Shown one piece after another: positions 34,752 to 42,810 of a stretch of 64,000 nucleotides of DNA. Below the pieces are notes generated by a model. It had not been told where the DNA came from and did not search any database. It saw nothing but the letters and a program-made list of their open reading frames with translations. A program made the position numbers and the translations under genes. Numbering within the stretch: the first letter of the stretch is position 1; each line of letters starts with the position of its first letter. The DNA comes from Pseudoalteromonas galatheae (GTDB lineage Bacteria > Pseudomonadota > Gammaproteobacteria > Enterobacterales > Alteromonadaceae), in contig NZ_PNCO02000001.1 in NCBI RefSeq assembly GCF_005886105.2, positions 798,501-862,500 of the forward strand, given 5' to 3'.

Positions 34752-36311
34752 CTAAAGCTGCTCAATGTTATCTAGACACCACTGTGCTCTTGTAAGTATT
34801 TCTTGCTGTGTTTTCTCATCTTGTTTTTGCCAATTTCGATAGATCATGCCAATACGATGGTTATTGGCAAATTTGTCTTCATGGCGGTGCATAAAATGCC
34901 AATAAAGGCTGTTAAGCGGGCAAGCATCGTCCGCCGATTTTTGTTTGACGTCGTAGTGGCAATGCTGACAATAATCACTCATTTTTTGCATGTAGTTACC
35001 ACTTGCAGCATAAGGTTTGGTTGCTACTATGCCGTGATCAGCAAATTGTGTCATACCTCTTGTGTTCGGCATTTCCACCCATTCAATGGCGTCGATGTAT
35101 ATACCTAAATACCACTCATCCACTTGATCTGGGTGAATTCCGGTTAACAGGCAAAAGTTTCCTGTGACCATTAATCTTTGAATATGATGGGCGTAGGCAT
35201 AATCTAGGCTTTGAGTGATGGCTTCACTTAGGCAACGCATCTTCGTTTTTCCGTGCCAAAAGTAACTTGGCAAGTTGCGCTGAGCGAGCAAGTAATTTTT
35301 ATGGCGGTAGTCAGGCATATTGAGCCAGTAAACGGCTCGAATATATTCTCGCCAGCCCAATATTTGCCGAACAAACCCCTCAATCTGGGCGATATCAATT
35401 TGTGAGTTGTTTTCGTAAGCTGCGATCGCGCTATCAATAACATGTTTAGGGTGGAGCATCTTTGTGTTGAGCGCAAAAGAGAGCCGTGAGTGATACAGCG
35501 ACCATTTATCGTCGCTTTTGCAGGTCATTGAATCTTGAAATTGACCGAATGAAGGCAGCAGGTGCTCACAAAAATAGCATAAAAGTTCTTGGGCTTGAGC
35601 GCGTGTAGTCGGCCAAAGCAGTTCATTTTTAGTGTTACCAATAGTCTTCACTTTATGGTGTTCAATCCGCTTTAAAATGTCACTAACATCGTTGGCAAAA
35701 CAAAGTGGTTGTGGAATAGCGTCGATATCTTTTGGTTTGAGCTTGTTACGGTTTTGGCTGTCGAAGTTCCATTGTTTGCCAACGGGTTCTCCATCTTCCG
35801 TCAATATATTAAAACGTCGCCTCAGCTTGCGATAGAAAAACTCCATTGTGGTGTGTTTTCCTGGGGTTAAATAGTCATCCAGCTCTTCATATGGAACTAG
35901 AAAATGCTCAGTGTCAAAGCAGCGAACTTGTAAATGGTCTAATCTCAACTCCGTCATTTGCTTGAGTAAGCGATACTCGTCAGGTCGCTGATAGTCGAAG
36001 TTTGATACTTGATACTTATCACATAAATCAGTAATTAAAGCGGGAAGATCTGAATAGTCCTGAGTCTCATCAAGTGTAAGGTGAAGCACATTGAATCCTG
36101 CTGTATCCAGAGCAATAGCGAAATTTTTCATGGCTTTGAAGAATGCGCATACCTTTTGTATGTGATGTTTGGTGTAGTTAGCTTCTTGCTTGAGCTCTGC
36201 TATCAAATATAGATACTCGGCTTTATCGTCAGAAAACCAACTGTGTTTGGCGTTGAGTTGATCGCCAAGAATCAATCTGATGGCTTTGTACTGATGCTTT
36301 TGCTGTGTCAT
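34752..36311 (-). CDS. FeS-containing (6-4)-type bacterial cryptochrome/photolyase
   Basis: The 519-residue protein belongs to the deoxyribodipyrimidine photolyase-related (FeS-BCP/CryPro) family. It has the antenna domain start RLILGDQLNAKHSWF, the C-terminal FAD helices with FVRQILGWREYIR (about 313-325) and four cysteines at 360, 448, 451 and 464. The C-x2-C-x12-C spacing is that of the 4Fe-4S cluster in PhrB-type (6-4) photolyases. It should use light to repair pyrimidine (6-4) photoproducts. Its ATG overlaps the stop of the cryptochrome gene by 4 bases (ATGA). Confidence 0.88.
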   Translation of the reverse strand: MTQQKHQYKAIRLILGDQLNAKHSWFSDDKAEYLYLIAELKQEANYTKHHIQKVCAFFKAMKNFAIALDTAGFNVLHLTLDETQDYSDLPALITDLCDKYQVSNFDYQRPDEYRLLKQMTELRLDHLQVRCFDTEHFLVPYEELDDYLTPGKHTTMEFFYRKLRRRFNILTEDGEPVGKQWNFDSQNRNKLKPKDIDAIPQPLCFANDVSDILKRIEHHKVKTIGNTKNELLWPTTRAQAQELLCYFCEHLLPSFGQFQDSMTCKSDDKWSLYHSRLSFALNTKMLHPKHVIDSAIAAYENNSQIDIAQIEGFVRQILGWREYIRAVYWLNMPDYRHKNYLLAQRNLPSYFWHGKTKMRCLSEAITQSLDYAYAHHIQRLMVTGNFCLLTGIHPDQVDEWYLGIYIDAIEWVEMPNTRGMTQFADHGIVATKPYAASGNYMQKMSDYCQHCHYDVKQKSADDACPLNSLYWHFMHRHEDKFANNHRIGMIYRNWQKQDEKTQQEILTRAQWCLDNIEQL

Positions 36312-37615
36312 TCATTATTCTCCAAAGGCCAGCCAACGTAATCATAGCTATCTAGTTGTGAGGAGGCGTCTCCTTGCCATAGTTTTATATATTTGCTGTC
36401 TGGGTCAAATAGCTCTTGCTGTTTTTTGATATTAAAATGGCGACCGCCTCGAGGGTCAGCCCCAACGCCCGCGATATACTGCCAATTTCCCCAGTTTGCC
36501 GCGACGTCATAATCGATAAGATGTTGCTCAAAAAAAGCAGCACCACAGCGCCAATCTAGTTGTAGCTCGTTTACAAAGTAGCTCGCAGCTATTTGTCTCG
36601 CTCTGTTGGAAATCCAGCCAGTTTTAGTTAATTCGTGCATAATAGCATTGACTAGTGCGCTGGGCGTTTGACCTTGGCACCACTTTAAAAAGCGCTCTGG
36701 ATAGAAACTGGTTTTTGGTGTTTTGGCTTTGACGCCTGAAAAGTAAAATAGCTTCTGTTGATGTTTGAATGCATACCAATGAAAGTACTCACGCCACAGA
36801 AGCTCAAACCAAATCCAGTAGGTTGACTCATTTGCGCCTCTTTGCTGCTCAAATTGAGTAAGTGCTTGCTTGATCTGTTTAGGGCTGATAGCGCCAAAGG
36901 CGAGTATCGGGCTAAAGCGAGTGGAAAAATGCTCACCGAACAAGGCGTTTCTGGTTTCTTTGTATGTAAGCGCTGCATCCGTTTGAAAATATTGTTGTAG
37001 CTGCTGTTGTGCTTGTGCTTCACCCGCTGGCACTTTGACACTGTATGGAACATTTGCTTTGAATTCGGTTAAATCAGCAACCTGGTTTGGCCTTGGTGGA
37101 AGTATAGCGGTTGCAATAGGTGGATTAGGTTCAATTTCCTCAACTGCTTTTCTAAATGGCGTAAAACTAGGTGGCAGCTCACTGATTTTGAGTGGTAATA
37201 TCTCTGGTTCAAATAGCGTACTAGAATAAGCGCTAATATATTGAATATGCGGAAACTTGTCTTGTAACTTTAACCAAAGTTTTTGTTCATCGAATCCTGG
37301 ATGAGCTGCGCGGCCAATATGAGTTATCTGCTGTGTATGAATAATCTCGGTCAGTGCTTTGAGGTGAGTTGTGTCACGTAGTATATACAGCTTCTGTTGT
37401 TGTGACGTTAGTGATTGATGCAAGGCGTTGAGCGTCTGATTGCGATAACATTCGACAGCAAAAGAAGTTGAACACTGTGCTTTGCGAGCCGTCCATAGGT
37501 TTACACTGGGTAGATAAATGCAGATAAGTGTGTCGACTAGAGACGCCAGCTTTGTAAGTGCGGGATTATCACTAAGGCGACAGTCGTTTTCAAATAAATA
37601 GAGTCCTACTTTCAC
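36308..37615 (-). CDS. DASH-family cryptochrome
   Basis: The 435-residue protein is a cryptochrome/photolyase. It begins KVGLYLFENDCRLSDNPAL, with the photolyase fold's antenna domain, and the FAD-binding half carries ESTYWIWFELLWREYFHWYAF in outline (about residues 258-278), RARQIAASYFVNEL, DYDVAANWGNWQYIAGVG and RGGRHFNIKKQ. The last two motifs are typical of DASH cryptochromes, which bind FAD and methenyltetrahydrofolate and repair single-stranded cyclobutane dimers. It leads a two-gene operon with the FeS photolyase. Confidence 0.88.
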   Translation of the reverse strand: MKVGLYLFENDCRLSDNPALTKLASLVDTLICIYLPSVNLWTARKAQCSTSFAVECYRNQTLNALHQSLTSQQQKLYILRDTTHLKALTEIIHTQQITHIGRAAHPGFDEQKLWLKLQDKFPHIQYISAYSSTLFEPEILPLKISELPPSFTPFRKAVEEIEPNPPIATAILPPRPNQVADLTEFKANVPYSVKVPAGEAQAQQQLQQYFQTDAALTYKETRNALFGEHFSTRFSPILAFGAISPKQIKQALTQFEQQRGANESTYWIWFELLWREYFHWYAFKHQQKLFYFSGVKAKTPKTSFYPERFLKWCQGQTPSALVNAIMHELTKTGWISNRARQIAASYFVNELQLDWRCGAAFFEQHLIDYDVAANWGNWQYIAGVGADPRGGRHFNIKKQQELFDPDSKYIKLWQGDASSQLDSYDYVGWPLENNE

Positions 37616-37674
37616 GTTTATTCTTAACAGTCATGAACGAATAAGACTCTATACGTAACAATCAGCTAAATTGC

Positions 37675-38187
37675 TCAGTTAGTTTGGCAAGATTCGATAA
37701 GTGTCCGCAAGTGAGCACCAACGTCTTGTGTTTTGGTTTGGCCTTGTTCAAGTAAGTTGCTCGCTTGCTGTTTTAGCTCAGCCAAATCGTACTGCTCGAG
37801 CAGGGTTCTTAAATATCTAACGGTATCAGCACCTTGCTGAAGTAAATCAGGAAATTGTTCGATGGAAATTTCCTGCTGACTGAGGCGAGAAATAGAGTTG
37901 AGTAGGTCGCTTAGATTTGCACTGTCTTGCAATGCCCCTTCAACGGTAATAAGTGCCCCCATCGGGTCGGCGTCAAGATTGTTTGCTACACAAGCTGCAA
38001 CACTACCTGCCTTTGCTGATGCTTGTACTGACTCAATTCCTTTATCACGGATCTGTTCAACCACTTGCTGTAGCTCTTGATGTTCAGACAAGTATTGCGC
38101 CTCGATTTGGGCTTTAGAATCTTCCAGCATATCGCATGCGGTGAGTGAGACAACAATAGTAGACGCAAAGGCAATCGCTCTTAGCAT
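37675..38187 (-). CDS. Small helical lipoprotein of unknown function
   Basis: The 170-residue product has a lipobox (LTAC, residues 15-18) and a mature part that is nearly all helical and rich in Gln, Glu and Leu, with two further cysteines. I recognise no family. It stands alone downstream of the globin-like gene on the same strand. Confidence 0.65.
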   Translation of the reverse strand: MLRAIAFASTIVVSLTACDMLEDSKAQIEAQYLSEHQELQQVVEQIRDKGIESVQASAKAGSVAACVANNLDADPMGALITVEGALQDSANLSDLLNSISRLSQQEISIEQFPDLLQQGADTVRYLRTLLEQYDLAELKQQASNLLEQGQTKTQDVGAHLRTLIESCQTN

Positions 38188-38325
38188 TTTATCACTTCCT
38201 ATATAAAAATTTTATGAAAGTCTAATAAGCTAAGAGCCAGAAGTCACGCAGAGTTTGGACTTGCAAGCTCAGCAAGACTTTGGCTTTTAGTGTTTGCAGT
38301 TGTCTAATTATGACTAGAAGCTCAG

Positions 38326-38796
38326 TTAGTTCACTTGCTGTTGTGCTTTTTTAAATTCCTGCAGGCCAATAACATTTGTCTTTTTGAATAACTCAAAACG
38401 AAGCATATTCTCTATAAGTAGCAACGCTTTATTCCAAGCATTCTTTGCGGCACTGGTAAAGTGCCTGCCCAGGTGGCTCTTCAATGTTGCGGTAAATGTG
38501 AATAGTAAGACACTGATATCTCTTTCTGTCGTACCCATAAATAAAAGTGTTTCTCGTTGCTTTTGCAGATAAAGCAATAAGTTGGATTGTTGCGGAATCC
38601 GCATTACGCAATTTTGTACAAAATCGAATATCTGATGTTCCCAGATTATAATTTGTCCAACGCTTGTTGGTATTTGCATACGTAAATCGTAATGTTGGAT
38701 CTGGTTATACCAAGAGGTGCAAAAGCCGTGGAAATTCGGGCGAATACTCGCTAGCGTTTGAGTTAAAAGTTGATATTGATAGGGAGTTATGCTCAT
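38326..38796 (-). CDS. Globin-like protein lacking an evident proximal histidine
   Basis: From the ATG at 38796, which follows an excellent GAAGAGG, the product has 156 residues, close to a single-domain bacterial globin (Vitreoscilla haemoglobin has 146). The C-terminal half (TFTATLKSHLGRHFTSAAKNAW, in part, then NKALLLIENML) matches globin G and H helices. The N-terminal half has a globin-like B/C region (FHGFCTSWYNQI). Where the haem-binding F8 histidine should stand I find Gln and Arg (LQKQRET). It could be a haem-free globin-fold sensor or a mis-assigned helical protein. The frame opens at 38838. Confidence 0.5.
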   Translation of the reverse strand: MSITPYQYQLLTQTLASIRPNFHGFCTSWYNQIQHYDLRMQIPTSVGQIIIWEHQIFDFVQNCVMRIPQQSNLLLYLQKQRETLLFMGTTERDISVLLFTFTATLKSHLGRHFTSAAKNAWNKALLLIENMLRFELFKKTNVIGLQEFKKAQQQVN

Positions 38797-39007
38797 AGAC
38801 GCCTCTTCAAACTGGTGAAGAGCGGATCCTTTGCTCAAGAAAACAAATTGCCTAAGCTTGAGTATAGCTGTTTTTTTTAAATGCGAGACTTTTTAATATT
38901 TTTTTGTGAGAGTTTTCTTACATTGCAATAATTAATTGAATTTCAATATGCTGAAGCCAGCTATAGTAGGCCGATATTGAGCAACGGCCCACGTTCATTT
39001 AAAAATA

Positions 39008-39787
39008 TTAGTGCGTAATTGGAGAAAGTAACCGTGGATCTGTCACAAGTTTGCGAATGCCATGCGCATGGTCCTCTTCAAAAGCATTGTCATTACACCA
39101 ACGTGCGAGACTATTTATATCAACCTTGGCACAGCTTGGGCGTACGCTCCAGCTTACCTGTAAAGGTGAACACTGTTGGTTGTTATAGCTAGGTCCTGTG
39201 GTTGAACCTAGAAACTCAACCGGCGTGCCTGTATTACTTGGTAGAGCACCTGCTTGATGGTAGCCGCCAACTTGCCCTTGATAATCAAGCGCAGTGAAGT
39301 CTTGCGCATTTTTATCATTAACCACCAAAAATACCTGAGTTTCAACGCGTAGATCGGGGTTGGCACAGCTGTCGTTCAAGCAAGCGCCAAGTGTCGGCCC
39401 AGGTTTTACATCACAAGAGCTATGAACCCAGTGTACTTCAATTGTATCGCCGGGCTTTACGTTGTTACATACTTTATCTTCTACAGGAGCAAGCTCCGCA
39501 GGTGTGAGGCTTGCAGTTGCATTACATTGGAATCCACCATACTTCGGGTCATTGGAAACGACAGAGAAGTCTTTGGCTTTATGTTCCGCATTTTTATGAA
39601 AGTGAATGTTACATAGGTTGAGTTTTTCTTTTGGTGGAGCCATAGCAAAAACCCGTTTGTTGTGACCCTGCAAACTATCAATATCTCTCGGTGTTTGTGG
39701 TCCTGCCGATTCACATTGAGTCGCAAATGCTTCAAAGCTAAATAAAGATAATGCTGGTAATAAGCTTGATTTTATAGCTGCTTTCAT
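39008..39787 (-). CDS. Delta-class carbonic anhydrase
   Basis: The 259-residue precursor has a signal peptide (cleaved after AFA). The mature protein has LCNIHFHKNAEHKAKDFS (about 57-74), whose histidine pair fits the zinc site of delta-class carbonic anhydrases, followed by IEVHWVHSSCD with two more histidines, and four or more cysteine pairs. It would interconvert CO2 and bicarbonate in the periplasm or outside the cell. Delta-class enzymes are best known from marine diatoms; bacterial relatives occur in marine gammaproteobacteria. AAGGA lies upstream of the ATG. It appears to be a single-gene unit. Confidence 0.75.
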   Translation of the reverse strand: MKAAIKSSLLPALSLFSFEAFATQCESAGPQTPRDIDSLQGHNKRVFAMAPPKEKLNLCNIHFHKNAEHKAKDFSVVSNDPKYGGFQCNATASLTPAELAPVEDKVCNNVKPGDTIEVHWVHSSCDVKPGPTLGACLNDSCANPDLRVETQVFLVVNDKNAQDFTALDYQGQVGGYHQAGALPSNTGTPVEFLGSTTGPSYNNQQCSPLQVSWSVRPSCAKVDINSLARWCNDNAFEEDHAHGIRKLVTDPRLLSPITH

Positions 39788-40278
39788 TTGGTTTTCCTTT
39801 CTTTCATCATTTTGTTCCTACTTCAGCTTCAATTAATAGCTTGTTCGACTTGAAGGAGCAAACCTATCATTTATTACGTTAAAAATTGTTTTTAAGATAA
39901 TTAAATAGTAAAGCTCTTGCCTTACTATCGATAAGGCTCCCTTGCTTAAATCTTAGTTTAATCAATGAGGAAGTTAATTTTATTGCATTCAATTATGGAT
40001 CAGGAGTTTATTTTTTGTTACATAAAGCAGTGTCAAAATCAAACTGGACCGATGAGTTGGGTGCGATGGTGTGATAAATGAAAAGTAAAATGCCGGATTG
40101 CACCTCAACAATGAACTGAAACACCAGAAGATAGTTCTAAATCAAGGTTGCTATCTAGGCATACTGTCTTTATAATACGCAGCATATTTAGGCAATAGGC
40201 CTGAGACTTTTGTTTTTCAGTATAATTGTCTTTAAGCATGAGCGATGCATTGCTCAGTAAAATGGTATTTTTAAGATA
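39788..40278. other. Intergenic region with no recognised gene
   Basis: This AT-rich stretch separates the carbonic anhydrase from the tRNA region. Short open frames exist on both strands but lack ribosome binding sites or family-like sequence. A GGTAT/ATACC hairpin straddles its right end (40264-40280). I see no further feature. Confidence 0.5.
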
Positions 40279-40316
40279 CCACTTCTTTGAAAAGTAGAAG
40301 TAAAACAATTTTATGT
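40279..40316 (+). repeat. First copy of 38-bp direct repeat before tRNA
   Basis: A 38-base block beginning CCACTTCTTTG is repeated exactly at 40401-40438, 122 bases later. It includes an ACTTCT...AGAAGT inverted repeat. It stands just before the decayed tRNA copy. Confidence 0.9.
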
Positions 40317-40321
40317 TTCGG

Positions 40322-40400
40322 TGTGGAATGGAGTTGCTTGATAGATGGTCGGGCGCTTAATTTTGTAAAGAGCCGAAGGTCGTCGGTCCAAATCTGATTG
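40322..40400 (+). pseudogene. Decayed tandem copy of the initiator tRNA gene
   Basis: Aligned at an offset of exactly 122 bases with the intact tRNA, this stretch keeps the D-arm block (AATGGAG...), GGTCGGGC, CCGAAGGTCG and the T-loop region GGTCCAAATC. It has many substitutions, about 10 extra bases replacing the CAU anticodon region, and no 3' acceptor end. It is a duplicated tRNA gene in decay and cannot make a functional tRNA. Confidence 0.8.
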
Positions 40401-40438
40401 CCACTTCTTTGAAAAGTAGAAGTAAAACAATTTTATGT
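40401..40438 (+). repeat. Second copy of 38-bp direct repeat before tRNA
   Basis: Identical to 40279-40316. It ends 5 bases before the functional tRNA, so the repeated unit was leader plus tRNA gene. Confidence 0.9.
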
Positions 40439-40443
40439 GTTGG

Positions 40444-40520
<77 letters not shown>

Positions 40521-40632
40521 AGTTAAAGATTGAGTTCTTTGATTTCGCGCATTCCTTGTAATGCGCGTTTTGCGTTTAAGCATCAGCTTTTTTGTTTAAG
40601 TTGATGATTAATTTGGCTGAGATAGCTCGCAA

Positions 40633-40771
40633 ACCAAGCACGGCCTTTGGCCACACAGTTTGTTATTCGTGTGACGCCCCGCTTGGTTCGGGGCGTTGTT
40701 GTATCTGGCGCAAGGTGTATTCTGAGCCCAAGATCAAGCAGCTATGATTTGGGGCTTTAGGCCCTTTTTTT
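40633..40771 (+). promoter_or_regulatory. Structured leader and terminators between metY and rimP
   Basis: An 8-bp hairpin pairs ACGCCCCG (40674-40681) with CGGGGCGT (40689-40696). Its stem edge and loop contain GCTTGGT (40681-40687), which can also pair with ACCAAGC (40633-40639); a CACAC/GTGTG hairpin (40652-40673) lies between. A second hairpin (GGGC 40752-40755, GCCC 40761-40764) is followed by seven T's and lies 19 bases before rimP. Together they look like a partial terminator or attenuator controlling read-through from metY. Confidence 0.6.
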
Positions 40772-40790
40772 GTTTGTATGGAGGAGTTCT

Positions 40791-41246
40791 GTGTCAAAAC
40801 TCGAGCAAGATTTGACTGAAATGTTGGAGCCTGCAGTTGCTGCGTGTGGCTTTGAATTACTCGGTCTTGAGTTTGTGCAAGCTGGTCGTCATTCTACACT
40901 TCGTGTATATATCGATCATGAAAACGGCATTAATGTAGATGACTGTGCGGAAGTGAGTCGTCAAGTTAGTGCAATTTTAGATGTCGAAGACCCGATTACG
41001 AACGAATATAGTTTGGAAGTATCTTCTCCTGGTGTTGACAGACCATTATTCAAACAAGCTCACTATGAAGCAGCAGTGGGAGAGGAAGTACGTTTGCGTA
41101 CTAAACTTCCGCAAGAAGGTCGCCGTAATTTTAAAGGCGACTTAGTAGCAGTTAATGGCGATATGATCACGTTGAAAGTTGACAGTCAGGATTTTATCTT
41201 GATGTTGAGTAACATTGAACGTGCCAATATCATCGCAAAATTCTAA
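40791..41246 (+). CDS. rimP: Ribosome maturation factor RimP
   Basis: The 151-residue product matches E. coli RimP (150 residues) throughout: ALRVYIDHENGINVDDC-type strand, VSRQVSAILDVEDPI, YSLEVSSPGVDRPLF and a C-terminal SH3-like half. RimP helps assemble the 30S 3' domain. The start is a GTG at 40791 with GGAGGAG 6 bases upstream; an ATG-less upstream extension to 40770 is not family-like. Confidence 0.95.
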   Translation: MSKLEQDLTEMLEPAVAACGFELLGLEFVQAGRHSTLRVYIDHENGINVDDCAEVSRQVSAILDVEDPITNEYSLEVSSPGVDRPLFKQAHYEAAVGEEVRLRTKLPQEGRRNFKGDLVAVNGDMITLKVDSQDFILMLSNIERANIIAKF

Positions 41247-41285
41247 CTTTGAGTGCGAAGGACAAGGGCAAGCGAGGCATTACCT

Positions 41286-42785
41286 ATGGCAAAAGAAATA
41301 TTATTGGTGGCAGAAGCTGTTTCCAATGAAAAAGCGGTCCCAAGAGAAAAGATTTTTGAAGCATTAGAGTTCGCACTAGCGACAGCAACAAAAAAGAAGC
41401 ACGACGGTGAAATCGAAGTACGCGTTACTATCGACCGTAAAACGGGCGAGTACGATACTTTTCGTCGTTGGAAAGCGGTTGAGCCACAAGAAGATGGTTC
41501 ACTAGAAAATCCGTATGCGGAAATTACGTTTGAAGCGGCGCAAGTTGATGAGCCGGATATTCAATTAGGTGATTACGTCGAAGAACAGATCGAATCAATT
41601 AAATTTGACCGTATCACGACACAAATGGCGAAGCAGGTAATTGTACAAAAAGTACGAGAAGCTGAGCGCGCATTAGTTGTTGATGCATATAAAGATCAAA
41701 AAGGCGAGCTAGTGACAGGTGTTGTTAAAAAGGCAACGCGTGACGCTATCGTTATCGACCTTGGTAACAATGCTGAAGCGGTAATTTACCGTGAAGACAT
41801 GCTACCACGCGAAAGCTTCCGTCCAGGTGACCGTGTACGAGGTCTGCTGTATGAAGTGAAGCCTGAAGCACGTGGTGCACAGCTATTTGTTACGCGTTCT
41901 AAGCCAGAAATGTTGATGGAACTGTTCCGTATTGAAGTTCCTGAAATCGGCGAAGAAATGATTGAACTAAGAGGCGCTGCACGTGACCCTGGTTCTCGTG
42001 CTAAAATCGCTGTAAAATCAAACGACAAGCGAATCGATCCTGTAGGTGCGTGTGTTGGTATGCGTGGCGCACGTGTACAAGCAGTCTCTTCAGAGCTTGG
42101 CGGTGAACGTGTTGACATCGTACTTTACGATGATAACCCAGCACAGTTCGTAATCAACGCAATGGCACCGGCTGAAGTAGCTTCAATCGTAATGGATGAA
42201 GATACGCGTACGATGGAAATTGCAGTTGAAGCTGACAATCTAGCGCAAGCGATTGGTCGTAATGGTCAAAACGTACGCTTAGCTAGCCAACTTACTGGTT
42301 GGGAACTAAATGTAATGACAGTGGAAGAGATGGAGCGTAAGAGCGCGGAAGAATCAGATAAACTGGTTAATCTATTCACTGAAAATCTAGACATCGACGA
42401 TGATTTTGCAACGTTACTGATCAACGAAGGTTTCTCTTCACTTGAAGAGGTTGCTTATGTACCAGTAGCTGAATTTTTAGAAATTGACGGTCTAGACGAA
42501 GAAACAGTTGAAGAGCTACGTAATCGTGCAAAAGATGCATTGACTACGAAAGCGCTTCGCGATGAAGAAAGTCTTGAAAATGCAGAGCCTGCAGAAGACC
42601 TACTAGCACTGGAAGGACTTGAGCGTCACACTGCTTTTGTTTTTGCTAGCAAAGGTATCGTTACACTTGAAGATCTTGCTGAGCAAGGTATTGATGACTT
42701 AGTCGAAATTTCTGAGTTATCTGAAGAGCAAGCTGGTGAGTTGATCATGGCTGCACGTAACATTTGCTGGTTCAGCGAAGAGTAA
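41286..42785 (+). CDS. nusA: Transcription termination/antitermination factor NusA
   Basis: The product (499 residues; E. coli 495) has the N-terminal RNA-polymerase-binding domain, an S1 domain ([22 protein letters not shown] in outline, about 135-200), two KH domains ([22 protein letters not shown] and [17 protein letters not shown] in outline) and two C-terminal acidic repeats (about 365-430 and 440-499). NusA controls pausing, termination and rRNA antitermination. The ATG at 41286 aligns with MNKEILAVVEAVSNEK of E. coli; the frame opens earlier at 41253. Confidence 0.97.
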   Translation: MAKEILLVAEAVSNEKAVPREKIFEALEFALATATKKKHDGEIEVRVTIDRKTGEYDTFRRWKAVEPQEDGSLENPYAEITFEAAQVDEPDIQLGDYVEEQIESIKFDRITTQMAKQVIVQKVREAERALVVDAYKDQKGELVTGVVKKATRDAIVIDLGNNAEAVIYREDMLPRESFRPGDRVRGLLYEVKPEARGAQLFVTRSKPEMLMELFRIEVPEIGEEMIELRGAARDPGSRAKIAVKSNDKRIDPVGACVGMRGARVQAVSSELGGERVDIVLYDDNPAQFVINAMAPAEVASIVMDEDTRTMEIAVEADNLAQAIGRNGQNVRLASQLTGWELNVMTVEEMERKSAEESDKLVNLFTENLDIDDDFATLLINEGFSSLEEVAYVPVAEFLEIDGLDEETVEELRNRAKDALTTKALRDEESLENAEPAEDLLALEGLERHTAFVFASKGIVTLEDLAEQGIDDLVEISELSEEQAGELIMAARNICWFSEE

Positions 42786-42810
42786 TTTATTAACGGAGGT
42801 AACATCACGT

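Noticed and set aside
40105..40308. 67-residue minus-strand frame before the tRNA
   Set aside because: It overlaps the 38-bp repeat and hairpin, lacks a ribosome binding site and has no family-like sequence.
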